Shown here in pieces: positions 9,784 through 19,304 of a DNA stretch of 59,265 nt (its first letter is position 1; every line of letters starts with the position of its first letter). The notes beneath the pieces were generated by a model. It saw only the letters and a list, made by a program, of their open reading frames with translations. It was not told the origin of the DNA and ran no database searches. Position numbers and translations under genes: made by a program. Origin of the DNA: Anaerobacillus alkalilacustris (GTDB lineage: Bacteria; Bacillota; Bacilli; Bacillales; Anaerobacillaceae); contig NZ_MLQR01000036.1 of assembly GCF_001866005.1 (NCBI RefSeq), forward strand, positions 87,380-146,644. Direction: 5' to 3'.

Positions 9784-9813
9784 ACTATAACAGATATTCT
9801 GAACAAATGTAAA
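9784..9813 (-). promoter_or_regulatory. Predicted sigma-A promoter of the nupC-pdp-deoC operon
   Basis: On the minus strand TTTACA (-35, 9808-9813), 18 bases, then TATAGT (-10, 9784-9789). It overlaps a DeoR-like site. Confidence 0.55.
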
Positions 9814-9832
9814 TAACAAAATGAACAATTGT
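9800..9832. promoter_or_regulatory. Direct-repeat DeoR-like operators
   Basis: TGAACAAATGT (9800-9810) and TGAACAATTGT (9822-9832) are spaced 22 bases apart, two helical turns, and overlap the promoter. A related CAAACAAATGT at 10874-10884 lies upstream of deoR. The core resembles the GAACAAAAT of the B. subtilis DeoR operator. Confidence 0.6.
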
Positions 9833-9863
9833 AAAACTTATTTACTCTATTTACACAAAAGAA

Positions 9864-9895
9864 AAAGAGGTGACCTCCCATGAGTACACCTCTTT
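9864..9895 (-). terminator. Terminator of deoR
   Basis: AAAGAGGTG pairs with CACCTCTTT and is followed by TTCTTTTGTG on the minus strand; it begins inside the deoR stop codon. Confidence 0.6.
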
Positions 9896-10835
9896 ATTCT
9901 TTATCTAATATAGATTTTGCAGTTAGCTGGTCAGTAATTAACACATTCGCATATTTTCCCTTTAACGCTCCGTAAATACCATTAATTTTATGAGATCCTC
10001 CAGCCACTAAGATTGAATACTCTTTATTTTGTAATTGCTTTAGTTCAATTCCAAGTGTCCTCGAGTTTAGTTGCTCATTGCAAATATGACCTTCTTTATC
10101 AAAAAAGCGTGAACAAATGTCCCCTACCGCTTTTGAACTAAGCTGTTTTACTTCTTCTTCAGTAAAATATCCTAATTGAAAAAGTAATGATTCTGATTTT
10201 ATTGGCCCAACAGTAAAAATTGCAATATTGCTTTGCTTTCCAAGATTAAGGATACGATTGATATGGCGATCTGCTTCCATTGCTTGTTTCACAACCACAT
10301 GGTCAACGATTGCAGGGAGGGGGAAATGGTGCGGCGCGGTATTATAGGCCTTGCCAAATAAATAAAGGATTTCGTTCATATGAGTATTTTTTTCTGAATG
10401 ACTCACTCCTCCTTTTAACTGAACAACCTCTACATCCTTTAATGCTTTTTGTTTTAACTCCACTGCCGTATGGTATAACGTTGTTCCCCACGTTACTCCA
10501 ACAATATCACCATCTTTAATAATCTCATGTAGATAGTTTGCAGCCGCCTGGCCAATATACATTTTAATAACATGATCTTCATATTGAGGAATAGGAGTGA
10601 TAATTACTTTTTTCAAGTTGAACTTTTGTTCAAGTTTAAACGACAAATTTTCGATATTCTCAGTTGGATCATTAATATTTATTTGAACAATTCCTTCTTC
10701 CTTGGCTTGTTGAAGTAATCTTGATACAGTCGGCCTAGATATACCAAGTTTTTTTGCTATTTCCATCTGAGTGTAATCAAGTAAATAGTAAAGCTTAGCT
10801 ACCTCGAGGATTTTTAAAATTTTATCATTTTCCAT
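9894..10835 (-). CDS. deoR: Deoxyribonucleoside regulator DeoR (SorC family)
   Basis: SorC/DeoR-type transcription factor of 313 residues, the length of B. subtilis DeoR. N-terminal HTH is at about residues 20-45 (YTQMEIAKKLGISRPTVSRL); the rest is a sugar-binding domain that in DeoR binds deoxyribose-5-phosphate. I chose ATG at 10835 because AGGTGATAAG immediately precedes it. Upstream in-frame codons would add 28 residues without a binding site. It lies upstream of the nucleoside operon in the same direction, with its own terminator between, and DeoR-like sites before both units, so it is probably the local, autoregulated repressor. Confidence 0.88.
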   Translation of the reverse strand: MENDKILKILEVAKLYYLLDYTQMEIAKKLGISRPTVSRLLQQAKEEGIVQININDPTENIENLSFKLEQKFNLKKVIITPIPQYEDHVIKMYIGQAAANYLHEIIKDGDIVGVTWGTTLYHTAVELKQKALKDVEVVQLKGGVSHSEKNTHMNEILYLFGKAYNTAPHHFPLPAIVDHVVVKQAMEADRHINRILNLGKQSNIAIFTVGPIKSESLLFQLGYFTEEEVKQLSSKAVGDICSRFFDKEGHICNEQLNSRTLGIELKQLQNKEYSILVAGGSHKINGIYGALKGKYANVLITDQLTAKSILDKE

Positions 10836-10873
10836 CTTATCACCTAATATTCTGAAATTAATTCTTATTGTAG

Positions 10874-10884
10874 CAAACAAATGT
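10874..10884. promoter_or_regulatory. DeoR-like site upstream of deoR
   Basis: CAAACAAATGT differs from the nupC-proximal site TGAACAAATGT at two positions and lies about 40 bases before the deoR start, consistent with autoregulation. Confidence 0.4.
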
Positions 10885-10976
10885 AATAAAATATACAGGT
10901 GAAAACTTTTCTTTTGCAAATGAAAACAAGTAGTTTCATAGGATTTTTATACAATTACAGTATCCCATTAAAAACC

Positions 10977-11024
10977 AAAAATAGAGTAGGCACACGAATA
11001 AATTCATACTCCTACTCTATTTTT
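10977..11024 (-). terminator. Terminator of the alpha/beta hydrolase gene (bidirectional form)
   Basis: AAAAATAGAGTAGG (10977-10990) pairs perfectly with CCTACTCTATTTTT (11011-11024). It lies 100 bases past the hydrolase stop. Confidence 0.6.
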
Positions 11025-11124
11025 ACTTTGTCGGATGTTAGTTTTATTAAAATGAGTCCGTTCCATTATTCCACCTTTACAAGCGAGCCATGAAAACAGA
11101 AGTAACACTAAGCGATACTTAGTA

Positions 11125-11922
11125 TTACCCTCGCCCGCCCACCTTACTTTCAACCTTCCGTTTTATAAAATTAGAAATAATTTTATTGAGTTCAAGGCTG
11201 TATTTCGTTGGGATTTGATGTTTGGCCCCGGATATGTAGACAATATCGACATCGGTTTTTACTTTTTTGCGGAAAATATTTTGGTAATGGTGAACGTAAT
11301 GATCATTTGCACCATAAACAAGTAACAGCGGAACTGTCAATTCGTGAAGTCTGTCCGTTGATTTATAATGCAATCCCTCATTGTACATATGCCGTAATAC
11401 TTCTGGATCTGTTTTTTTCACATAATCGTCTAATTCCAATTGAAATAGCTTTGATCTTGAATGTGCAGATGATAACGCAAACGCCATTAGTTTCATTAGT
11501 TTGAATTGAGCCGCATAAATGCCTAAGCGAAATTCATTTTCTAATAAAAAGCTATTCACTTCAGAAAAACCACCGCAAAGAATCACACCTAGAACTCGGT
11601 CGGGATAGGATAGGGCGAATTCTTGCGCAATTGAACCACCATTAGAATACCCGCACACGACGACTTTATCGACACCAATTTCTTTAACAACCGCTACTAT
11701 ATCCTCCACAATAAGTGACATTGTTATTTTACTCGCTTTATTATCACTTCGACCATTTCCCCGCAAATCTAGCGTAATAATCTGAAATTGTTCTGCTAAC
11801 GGACGCTGCCTTTTAAACGTGACGTGGCCCATTGCCGGGGGATGGATAAACAGGATTGGCGTTCCTTCACCGTACGTTTCATAGTAAATTGAGCTAGAGT
11901 CTGGATGTGCTGCATAGGGCAT
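11125..11922 (-). CDS. Alpha/beta hydrolase
   Basis: Cytoplasmic alpha/beta hydrolase of 265 residues, substrate unknown. The oxyanion region is FIHPPAMGH. The nucleophile elbow is GYSNGG (Ser about 93), the acid is in YGANDHY and the histidine in GAKHQIP. LRGNGRSD is the typical strand-5-preceding motif of the fold. There is no signal peptide. ATG at 11922 has GGTGGTG upstream. It is a stand-alone gene between the deo cluster and a small XapX gene, and the context gives no clue to its substrate. Confidence 0.8.
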   Translation of the reverse strand: MPYAAHPDSSSIYYETYGEGTPILFIHPPAMGHVTFKRQRPLAEQFQIITLDLRGNGRSDNKASKITMSLIVEDIVAVVKEIGVDKVVVCGYSNGGSIAQEFALSYPDRVLGVILCGGFSEVNSFLLENEFRLGIYAAQFKLMKLMAFALSSAHSRSKLFQLELDDYVKKTDPEVLRHMYNEGLHYKSTDRLHELTVPLLLVYGANDHYVHHYQNIFRKKVKTDVDIVYISGAKHQIPTKYSLELNKIISNFIKRKVESKVGGRG

Positions 11923-12022
11923 GTCTTTACACCACCAAAAGAGTTTTTTATAGTGGTATGATTTACTTTCATGGGATTTTTTATTCTATTCTTGAAGGAT
12001 AGGGAAACTCCTATATAAACTT

Positions 12023-12193
12023 TTATTTAAGAATTAAGGGAACTAGCACCTGAAACGCTTTATACCCTAAAAATATGCCGATAATCCCCATGATCCCTGA
12101 GAGAACGGGTGGGGCTGGTATAGGTAATTTGAGGAAAGCGAAAATAAAACCAACGATTAAGCCAGCAAGTAGCGCCATGAATATTTCTTGCAT
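12023..12193 (-). CDS. XapX-family small membrane protein (copy 2)
   Basis: A 56-residue protein starting MQEIFMALLAG, with LPIPAPPVLSGIMGIIGIF, nearly identical in its core to the copy at 6265-6432. Two predicted membrane helices; unknown function. ATG at 12193 is preceded by GGGGAGTGCTTTC. It stands between argS and the hydrolase gene. Confidence 0.78.
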   Translation of the reverse strand: MQEIFMALLAGLIVGFIFAFLKLPIPAPPVLSGIMGIIGIFLGYKAFQVLVPLILK

Positions 12194-12297
12194 GAAAGCA
12201 CTCCCCTTTTTATTTTATTCTTTTTTATTTTTCACAGTTGTTTCTATTTCTACTCATACTATATTTATAGGTCTGATGTCCGACAACCTAAATAAGT

Positions 12298-12360
12298 GTT
12301 TAGTCAAAGTACTTACTACTTTGACTAAACAACGGTCAAGCTGAGTTCTACAGCTTGACC
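12298..12360 (-). terminator. Double-hairpin terminator after argS
   Basis: Two adjacent stems: GGTCAAGCT/AGCTTGACC (12334-12360) and GTTTAGTCAAAGTA/TACTTTGACTAAAC (12298-12330). Neither has a long U tract. They separate argS from the XapX gene. Confidence 0.55.
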
Positions 12361-12369
12361 TATACTAAT

Positions 12370-14040
12370 TTACATTTTTTCCGGAGCAGAAACACCGATT
12401 AATGTTAAAGCATTTTTAATTGTTTGCTGTACGGCCTTCATTAATGCAAGACGAGCAGCGCTCTTTTCTTTATCTTCTGCATCTAGCACCTTCTCAGCAT
12501 TATAAAAGCTGTGCAGTGCTGCCGCTAATTCGTATACATAGTTTGAAATACGGTGTGGTGTTAATTTTTGTGCAGCTTCTGATACTGCTTCAGGGAATTC
12601 CCCTAACTTTTTCAATAAGTCAAACTCTTTTTCTGATTGAATTAATGAGAAGTCGGCATCGTGACGAATGCTCATCCCTAGTTCTTCACCTTGTCTTAAA
12701 ATGCTACATACACGTGCATGAGCATACTGAACGTAGAAAACTGGGTTTTCATTTGATTTAGAAACGGCTAAATCCATATCAAAATCGAGTTGTGTATCCG
12801 CGCTGCGCATTGCAAAGAAGTAACGTGTCGCATCAATTCCTACTTCTTCCATTAACTCTCTTAAGGTAACAGCATTACCTGTACGCTTACTCATCTTTAC
12901 TTTCTCGCCGTTTTGGTAGAGAGAAACCATTTGAATGATTTCTACATCTAATTGATCTTTCTCATAGCCTAGCGCTTGGATCGCAGCTTTCATTCTCGGA
13001 ATATAGCCGTGATGATCAGCACCCCAAATGTTAATTAGCTTTTCAAAGCCACGTTCAAACTTGTCACGGTGATACGCGATATCTGGCGTTAAGTACGTAT
13101 AAGAGCCGTCATTTTTAATTAATACACGGTCTTTATCATCACCATACACACTCGATTGGAACCAAGTCGCTCCATCTTTTTCATATGTTTCGCCTTTATC
13201 TTTTAATAGTTTCAGCGTATCTTCAACTTTCCCATTTGTGTAAAGGGACGTTTCTGAATACCAATGATCGAATTCTACACGGAACTCTTTTAAGTCGTTG
13301 CGAAGCTTTTCAAGTTCTTTTTTCAAACCGTATTCACGGAAAAAGTCTAGGCGACCTTCTTCTTTATCATCAATAAAACGATCACCAAACTCACTTGCTA
13401 ATTCTTTACCAAAACCGATAATATCTTCACCGTAATAGCCATCCTCTGGCATTTCGGCATCTAGACCTAGAGCTTGCTTGTATCTCGCTTCTAATGAAAG
13501 CGCTAGGTTGTTAATTTGGTTTCCAGCATCATTAATGTAATACTCTCTAGCAACATCAAAGCCTGCTTTATCTAAAATATTACATAACGAGTCACCGACT
13601 GCTGCACCACGAGCATGTCCAAGGTGAAGACTACCTGTTGGATTCGCAGAGACAAATTCTACTTGCATTTTTTGTCCGTTACCTACATTCGTTTGACCAT
13701 ATGCTTCTTTTGCTTCAAGAATCGTTGGGATTAAATCTGTTAAATAACTATTATCCATGTAAAAATTAATAAACCCTGGTCCAGCAATTTCAATTTTTGA
13801 AATCGATGCTTTTCCTTTATCAAAGCTGTTTACTAATTCTTCTGCAATTTGACGAGGTGCTTTTTTGGCCACACGTGCTAGCTGCATAGCAGCATTTGTT
13901 GCATAGTCTCCATGTGCCTTTTCTTTTGGAATTTCTAGTACAATATCAGGAATTTGTTCCTTTGTTGCAAGTCCAGCTTTTTCTATTGACGCTATGATTT
14001 CTTGCTTTAAATTTTCTTTTACCTGTTCAACAGTATTCAT
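12370..14040 (-). CDS. argS: Arginyl-tRNA synthetase
   Basis: Class I aminoacyl-tRNA synthetase of 556 residues, charging tRNA-Arg. It has the N-terminal additional domain, then the HIGH-like motif HLGHA in [15 protein letters not shown] (about residue 135), the KMSK motif in KMSKRTGN (about 388) and the DALR anticodon-binding C-terminal domain ([12 protein letters not shown] onward). ATG at 14040 overlaps the ywiB stop by four bases (ATGA), indicating translational coupling, as in B. subtilis. Confidence 0.96.
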   Translation of the reverse strand: MNTVEQVKENLKQEIIASIEKAGLATKEQIPDIVLEIPKEKAHGDYATNAAMQLARVAKKAPRQIAEELVNSFDKGKASISKIEIAGPGFINFYMDNSYLTDLIPTILEAKEAYGQTNVGNGQKMQVEFVSANPTGSLHLGHARGAAVGDSLCNILDKAGFDVAREYYINDAGNQINNLALSLEARYKQALGLDAEMPEDGYYGEDIIGFGKELASEFGDRFIDDKEEGRLDFFREYGLKKELEKLRNDLKEFRVEFDHWYSETSLYTNGKVEDTLKLLKDKGETYEKDGATWFQSSVYGDDKDRVLIKNDGSYTYLTPDIAYHRDKFERGFEKLINIWGADHHGYIPRMKAAIQALGYEKDQLDVEIIQMVSLYQNGEKVKMSKRTGNAVTLRELMEEVGIDATRYFFAMRSADTQLDFDMDLAVSKSNENPVFYVQYAHARVCSILRQGEELGMSIRHDADFSLIQSEKEFDLLKKLGEFPEAVSEAAQKLTPHRISNYVYELAAALHSFYNAEKVLDAEDKEKSAARLALMKAVQQTIKNALTLIGVSAPEKM

Positions 14041-14477
14041 CGATTACTCCTCCTAAAATTAATTGTTACTTCATAATCTCCAGCGAATTCATGTTGCATA
14101 TGTAATTGATAAGAAAGTTGAACCGTTCCTATCGCTTGTTGTTCATCAATTTCTAGCTTTATATGTTTTGTATAAGTATCCATCAGCATTGGCCCAAATT
14201 GACTACGATAAACACCCTCTGTTTTCTCTCTGATGAGAAATTGCTGTTTCATTGAGACTGCACCTTGACGGAGAACAGTGACCGATTGTTGATTGTCTAT
14301 TTTCACCACTTGGTTCACTGCGCCGATTTCTTTATTATCCTCTTTAAATTGAAGATATAGACTATTATTTTTCCGAAAAAGCTTGCCTTCTGCTTGAAAA
14401 TTTGACGAATGCTTTTGATCACCATCTGTAATATCGGTTTTCATCTCTATTGTTACAGAATTACCTTCTTGGTTCAT
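14037..14477 (-). CDS. ywiB: DUF1934 beta-barrel protein (YwiB)
   Basis: A 146-residue cytoplasmic protein of the DUF1934 family, of unknown function, conserved directly upstream of argS in Bacillus. It has alternating polar/hydrophobic strands and a C-terminal [19 protein letters not shown] segment, consistent with the lipocalin-like barrel proposed for YwiB. It overlaps argS by four bases. Confidence 0.82.
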   Translation of the reverse strand: MNQEGNSVTIEMKTDITDGDQKHSSNFQAEGKLFRKNNSLYLQFKEDNKEIGAVNQVVKIDNQQSVTVLRQGAVSMKQQFLIREKTEGVYRSQFGPMLMDTYTKHIKLEIDEQQAIGTVQLSYQLHMQHEFAGDYEVTINFRRSNR

Positions 14478-14540
14478 CAGTTCTTTTCATCCTTTAACTC
14501 ATTAATTAACATCCACGAAATTTATCAGACACCATTATAA

Positions 14541-14591
14541 CACAAAAAGAGTTTAGAGTTTATTTGCTTTAAACTCTAAACTCTTTTTGTG
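14541..14591 (-). terminator. Long perfect-stem terminator of speE-speB
   Basis: CACAAAAAGAGTTTAGAGTT pairs with a complementary arm around ATTTGC, giving a stem of about 22 bp. It sits 60 bases past the speB stop and is symmetrical, so it may act both ways. Confidence 0.65.
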
Positions 14592-14648
14592 GGGGGTCAG
14601 ACCCCCGCCGCTTTAAAGCGGTAACGCAGTGGGGGTCTGACCCCCCAT
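14591..14648. repeat. Nested GGGGTCAGACCCC palindrome pair
   Basis: GGGGGTCAGACCCCC and GGGGGTCTGACCCCC, each nearly self-complementary, flank a centre that contains CCGCTTTAAAGCGG. The element abuts the terminator stem and ends two bases before the speB stop. Its TCAGAC core recurs at 54001-54115. Confidence 0.6.
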
Positions 14649-14650
14649 TT

Positions 14651-15523
14651 TCACTTTACCCATCCCAATAAAATTTCGCGGACAAACTTACTTGCGGCAA
14701 TTTGTGTTTGTTCGGTTGGATCATAAGCGGGTGCAACTTCTACGATATCTGCACCAACGATATTTAATTTCGCATCTGAAATGAGGTGGATTGCTTCTAA
14801 TAGTTCTTTTGAGGTAATCCCGCCGGCTTCAGCTGTTCCAGTTCCTGGTGCTGCTGAAGGGTCCAAAACATCAATATCAATGGTAACGTAGACGTTTTTT
14901 CCGGTGAGACTTGGTAACACTTCCTTCAACGGCTTGGCGACATCGAATTTTGCCATGTACATGCCCGAATCTTTTACATATTGGAACTCTTCACGCATCC
15001 CTGAACGAATCCCAAAGGAGTAGACATTATTAGGACCTAATAGTTCACACGCTTTTCGAATTGGTGTTGAATGACTTAACGGTTCGCCTTCATAATGCTC
15101 ACGTAAATCTGCGTGCGCATCGATATGAATAATAACGAGATCCTGATATTTTTTTTGCAGCGCCCGAAAAATAGGCCAAGAAACTAAATGTTCTCCACCA
15201 AGGCCTAAAGGAAATTTCCCATCTGCTAACAGTTTATCGATAAACTCTTCTATCATATCAATACTTCGCTGAGCATTTCCAAATGGAAGCGGAATATCAC
15301 CAGCATCAAAATACTTTACTTCTTCTAAATGACGATCTAAATAAGGACTGTATTCCTCTAATCCTAGTGATACTTCACGTATTCTTGCTGGTCCAAAACG
15401 AGAGCCCGGACGAAAGCTTACAGTAAAATCCATCGGCATTCCATAAATCACTGCAGTTGATTGTTCATAGGTGCTATTTGTTCCGATAAAAACATTCCCT
15501 GAATACGCTTCGTCAAATCTCAT
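14651..15523 (-). CDS. speB: Agmatinase
   Basis: Binuclear manganese ureohydrolase of 290 residues that converts agmatine to putrescine and urea. The metal-binding motifs are GGEHLVSW, IHIDAHADLR and TIDIDVLDPSAAPGTG. ATG at 15523 has AGGAGG upstream. It is downstream of speE by 36 bases and forms the speE-speB polyamine operon, as in B. subtilis. Confidence 0.95.
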   Translation of the reverse strand: MRFDEAYSGNVFIGTNSTYEQSTAVIYGMPMDFTVSFRPGSRFGPARIREVSLGLEEYSPYLDRHLEEVKYFDAGDIPLPFGNAQRSIDMIEEFIDKLLADGKFPLGLGGEHLVSWPIFRALQKKYQDLVIIHIDAHADLREHYEGEPLSHSTPIRKACELLGPNNVYSFGIRSGMREEFQYVKDSGMYMAKFDVAKPLKEVLPSLTGKNVYVTIDIDVLDPSAAPGTGTAEAGGITSKELLEAIHLISDAKLNIVGADIVEVAPAYDPTEQTQIAASKFVREILLGWVK

Positions 15524-15559
15524 GTAGATCCTCCTATTTCATGAATTTCATCATACTCA

Positions 15560-16387
15560 TTACTTAATTAAGTCGGATACGAATTTTGGTAAAACAAATG
15601 CTGCTTTATGAAGCTCTTTTGTGTAATACTTTGTGTCGATTTCATGGAAACGATCTTCTTCAACTTCTAGTGGGTCATACTGCTTCGATCCAATTGTAAA
15701 TGTCCAAAGACCACTTGGGTATGTTGGTATATTCGCTGTATATAATCTTGTAATTGGAAATACTTCTTTTACATCTTTAAATACGTTTGTAATTAAGTGA
15801 CTATGGAACCATGGGTTGTCCGTTTGAGCGACAAATACCCCGTCTTCTTTTAATGCTTTTGCAATTCCTTCATAGAAACCTTTTGTAAATAAGTTAACAG
15901 CAGGTCCAACTGGTTCAGTAGAATCCACCATGATAACATCATACACGGCTTCACTTTTTGCAATATGCATAAAGCCATCATCAACTTGTACATCAACACG
16001 TGGGTCCTCTAATTTTCCAGCGATTTCAGGTAAGTATTTTTTCGAATACTCGATAACCTTCCCGTCAATTTCTACTAATGTCGCTTTTTCAACTGATGGG
16101 TGCTTTAATACTTCGCGAATAACTCCACCATCACCACCGCCAACGACTAAAACGTTTTTCGGGTTTGGGTGTGTAAATAATGGAACATGGGCAACCATTT
16201 CATGATAAACAAACTCATCCTTTTGAGTTGTCATTACCATTCCATCTAAAATTAACATATTTCCAAACTCCGCTGTTTCTACCATGTCTAACTTTTGGAA
16301 ATCTGTTTGTTCTGTATGTAACGTTTGCTTAATTTCCGCTGTAATACCAAAATGCTTTGTTTGTTTTTCTGTAAACCAAATTGACAT
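15560..16387 (-). CDS. speE: Spermidine synthase
   Basis: Aminopropyltransferase of 275 residues making spermidine from putrescine and decarboxylated S-adenosylmethionine. The nucleotide-binding motif [14 protein letters not shown], the acidic [15 protein letters not shown], and the catalytic aspartate motif [11 protein letters not shown] are clear. ATG at 16387 (MSIWFTEKQ) is chosen because GAGGTGAAT precedes it; a longer in-frame reading to 16462 has no support. First gene of speE-speB. Confidence 0.95.
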   Translation of the reverse strand: MSIWFTEKQTKHFGITAEIKQTLHTEQTDFQKLDMVETAEFGNMLILDGMVMTTQKDEFVYHEMVAHVPLFTHPNPKNVLVVGGGDGGVIREVLKHPSVEKATLVEIDGKVIEYSKKYLPEIAGKLEDPRVDVQVDDGFMHIAKSEAVYDVIMVDSTEPVGPAVNLFTKGFYEGIAKALKEDGVFVAQTDNPWFHSHLITNVFKDVKEVFPITRLYTANIPTYPSGLWTFTIGSKQYDPLEVEEDRFHEIDTKYYTKELHKAAFVLPKFVSDLIK

Positions 16388-17091
16388 TTTATTCACCTCT
16401 ACAATATATATTCTTCCCTTATCATTCCCTAAACAAAGAACAATAAAATCTTTTTTCTCCATAATAAAAACTCGGCTAAGTATATCCGAGTCACTAAATT
16501 ACCATAGATTGTACAAAAAAGTATATATGACTTTTTATAAAAATCAAGGAAAAAATATTATCATTATACTTTTATGGTGGCTAACAGTAAAAAAGCTAAT
16601 TCCCCCCATATTGTAGATAGAAATACGCATTAATGGACAGGGAATATACCATTTTAAAAAACATTCAAAGCAGGGAAGCGGAGAATTTGTGTTTCGTGCA
16701 GAAATGAGTTTAAATCGTGCACAAATCACCCGGAATCGCGCAGGTACGGGGCTAAAGCGCGCAGAATTTGCTTTTCGTGCAGAAATGAGTTTAAATCGCG
16801 CACAAATCACCCGGAATCGCGCAGATACGGGGCTAAAGCGCGCAGAATTTGCTTTTCGTGCAGAAATGAGTTTAAATCGCGCACAAATCAAACGGAATCG
16901 CGCACAAATTTTTATTACCGTGCAGAACCAGAGCTGAGGCGTGCATAAACTTATGAGCTGCCCAACATCTTAGTAGCAAGAAGAATGAATTCCATCAATT
17001 TAGCTAGTATAAAAAAGGGAAATAAATCCAACAATGGATAAGAGTAAATTTATGAATGTTAGTGTATTACATTCAGTAAAGGGTGGATACG
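16388..17091. other. 700-bp intergenic region between speE and pbpG
   Basis: The divergent genes speE and pbpG flank it. It holds the 81-bp tandem array (16692-16920) and otherwise AT-rich sequence. Open frames across the array on both strands come from its period being a multiple of three, not from coding. Confidence 0.55.
16692..16920. repeat. 81-bp tandem repeat array (about 2.8 copies)
   Basis: Copies begin TTTCGTGCAGAAATGAG at 16692, 16773 and 16854, exactly 81 bases apart. The first two differ at only a few positions. Each unit contains spaced GCGCA/GTGCA motifs. The third copy decays after about 16890. Confidence 0.9.
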
Positions 17092-19191
17092 ATGGAAGTC
17101 CTCACTAGAAAACAATACCATAGAAGAATCGGTCTATTTCGAAAGCTATTACGGCTAACATTAGTAGCTGCAATAGTACTAATGGGGGGCGCAGTTGGCT
17201 TACTAACATACGCAAAAATGCAAGGCCCACCGCCTTTGCAAGTACAAGAAACGACAGTGTTTTATGGTAATGATGATTCCGTTATTGGTCAAAGGCACGT
17301 CGGTCAGAACCGTCATTGGCTTTCTATCGATGAGATGAACCCGACCATTATCGAAGCAACATTAGCCATAGAAGACCGTAAATTTTATTCTCATTATGGT
17401 TTTGATTTTTTACGAATAGGATCAGCAATCATAAGAAATATTCAACAAGGTACAAAAGCTCAAGGTGCTAGTACGATTACTCAGCAATATGCTAGAAATC
17501 TATTTTTAAGCCATGATAAAACGTGGCAAAGGAAATGGAATGAAGCAATTTATGCACTTAGACTTGAAATGAACTATACAAAAGATGAAATTATAGAAGG
17601 GTATTTAAATACGATTTATTATGGACATGGCGCTTATGGAATTGAAGCCGCCGCAAATCACTATTTTCAAAAAAGCGCCTCAGAACTAAATACAGCAGAA
17701 ATTTCAATGCTCGTAGGGGTTCCAAAAGGACCGCTTTACTATTCACCAATTAATAATTATGACCGAGCGAAATCAAGACAACAGCAAGTCCTAAATGCAA
17801 TGGCAAGTGAAGGGCATATCACAACAAATGAAGCGAGGGACTATTACAATACACCACTAGACCTCGAGCACGAGACGCCATTCCATTCGATGTCGGTTGG
17901 TCCTTACTTCCAAGATGTTGTCTACCATGTTTTAACCGAAGATTATGGTTTAGATCCACAAATTATTGAAGCGGGTGGGTTACAAGTTTACACAACTCTT
18001 GACCCTGACATGCAGAAAAAAGCAGAAAAGTGGGTAGCAGATGAATTAAAAGATAGTGAGTTACAAACAGCTCTTGTCGCCATTGATCCACGAAACGGTA
18101 ATGTGAAAGCAATGGTCGGCGGAAAAAATTATCAAGAAAGCCCGTTTAATCGAGCTACTCAAGCACGAAGACCACCTGGATCTACGTTTAAACCATTTTT
18201 ATATTATGCAGCACTTGAAAATGGATTCACACAAGCGACACCGTTAACAAGCGAAGAAACAACCTTTGTTTATGACGATGGTAGAGAAACGTATTCACCA
18301 AGTAATTTCGGTGATAAATACGCTAATGATTTTATTACTTTAGCTAAAGCAATCGCGTTATCCGATAACATCTATGCGATGAAAACTCACTTTTTCTTAG
18401 GGTTTGATCAATTAATCGAAACTGCTAGAAGATTAGGAATTACAAGTACACTTGGTGAGTATCCTTCTTTAGCACTTGGAACAAAGCCTGTTGGAGTACT
18501 GGAAATCACTAACAGCTACAGTGCTTTTGCTAATGGAGGTAAAAATGTGAAACCACGCTTTATTACAAAAGTTGTAGATAAGGATGGTCACATCTTAATT
18601 GAAGAAGAGCCTCAATTAGAGCAAGTGATACAACCAGAATTAGCTTATATTATGACTGATTTAATGAAAGGTATGTTTGATTTAAATTTAAGTGGCAGTC
18701 ACAGTGAAGTTACAGGGAGAAGTGTTCTTCACTTAATCGATCGACCTGTTGCAGGGAAGAGCGGCACAACCACAACTGATAGCTGGATGATTGGATATAC
18801 ACCCCAGCTACTGACAGGCGTTTGGGTTGGATACGACAAAGGTCAAACATTACAAAGAGGTGAAGGGCAACATGCAAAACGAATTTGGGCCCAATTTACT
18901 GAGGATGCTCTAGAAGGAAAGTTAAAATTACCTTTTCCAAAACCAGCAAATGTAACAGCTGTAGTCATTAATCCAGACAACGGGCGGCTTGCAACAGAAT
19001 CGTGTCCTATTGGGCATACAGCCTACTTTGTCAACGGAACTGAACCAACTGAATATTGTCAAGAACACATCGGTAATCCAGGGGAGAATTCAAGAGCAAA
19101 AGAGGACATAGGAGAAATTGAAGAAGCCAAAAAAGAAAAGCTTCTTGATCGGTTCATAAAATGGTTTGGTGGAGATGAAGAAGTGGAGTAG
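17092..19191 (+). CDS. pbpG: Class A penicillin-binding protein (PbpG-like)
   Basis: Bifunctional peptidoglycan synthase of 699 residues. There is a short cytoplasmic N terminus and one membrane anchor (about 20-43). The glycosyltransferase 51 domain has EDRKFYSHYGFD and GASTITQQYARNL. The transpeptidase domain has the SxxK motif in PGSTFKPF, SDN (ALSDNIYA) and KSGTT (GKSGTTTTD). ATG at 17092 fits the AAAGGGTGG site; the GTG at 17083 lies inside it. Position after speE and before ywhD matches B. subtilis ywhE/pbpG, a forespore-expressed PBP needed for spore cortex synthesis. I could not identify a clear sigma-G promoter. Confidence 0.9.
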   Translation: MEVLTRKQYHRRIGLFRKLLRLTLVAAIVLMGGAVGLLTYAKMQGPPPLQVQETTVFYGNDDSVIGQRHVGQNRHWLSIDEMNPTIIEATLAIEDRKFYSHYGFDFLRIGSAIIRNIQQGTKAQGASTITQQYARNLFLSHDKTWQRKWNEAIYALRLEMNYTKDEIIEGYLNTIYYGHGAYGIEAAANHYFQKSASELNTAEISMLVGVPKGPLYYSPINNYDRAKSRQQQVLNAMASEGHITTNEARDYYNTPLDLEHETPFHSMSVGPYFQDVVYHVLTEDYGLDPQIIEAGGLQVYTTLDPDMQKKAEKWVADELKDSELQTALVAIDPRNGNVKAMVGGKNYQESPFNRATQARRPPGSTFKPFLYYAALENGFTQATPLTSEETTFVYDDGRETYSPSNFGDKYANDFITLAKAIALSDNIYAMKTHFFLGFDQLIETARRLGITSTLGEYPSLALGTKPVGVLEITNSYSAFANGGKNVKPRFITKVVDKDGHILIEEEPQLEQVIQPELAYIMTDLMKGMFDLNLSGSHSEVTGRSVLHLIDRPVAGKSGTTTTDSWMIGYTPQLLTGVWVGYDKGQTLQRGEGQHAKRIWAQFTEDALEGKLKLPFPKPANVTAVVINPDNGRLATESCPIGHTAYFVNGTEPTEYCQEHIGNPGENSRAKEDIGEIEEAKKEKLLDRFIKWFGGDEEVE

Positions 19192-19202
19192 TGTATGTAT
19201 TT

Positions 19203-19236
19203 AAAGGGCGAACCTTAATTAGGTTCGCCCTTTATT
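19203..19236 (+). terminator. Terminator of pbpG
   Basis: AAAGGGCGAACCT pairs with AGGTTCGCCCTTT around TAAT, followed by ATTT. Confidence 0.75.
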
Positions 19237-19304
19237 TCACGTTAAAGTATAAATTTTTTGTACTTGGAAGCTGTCTAACTCCAGGCACCTTGCATTTTTC
19301 TTGT

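Noticed and set aside
16544..16937. Open reading frames of 82 and 115 codons across the 81-bp array, one on each strand
   Set aside because: The openness follows from a repeat period divisible by three; there is no ribosome site and the peptides are low complexity.
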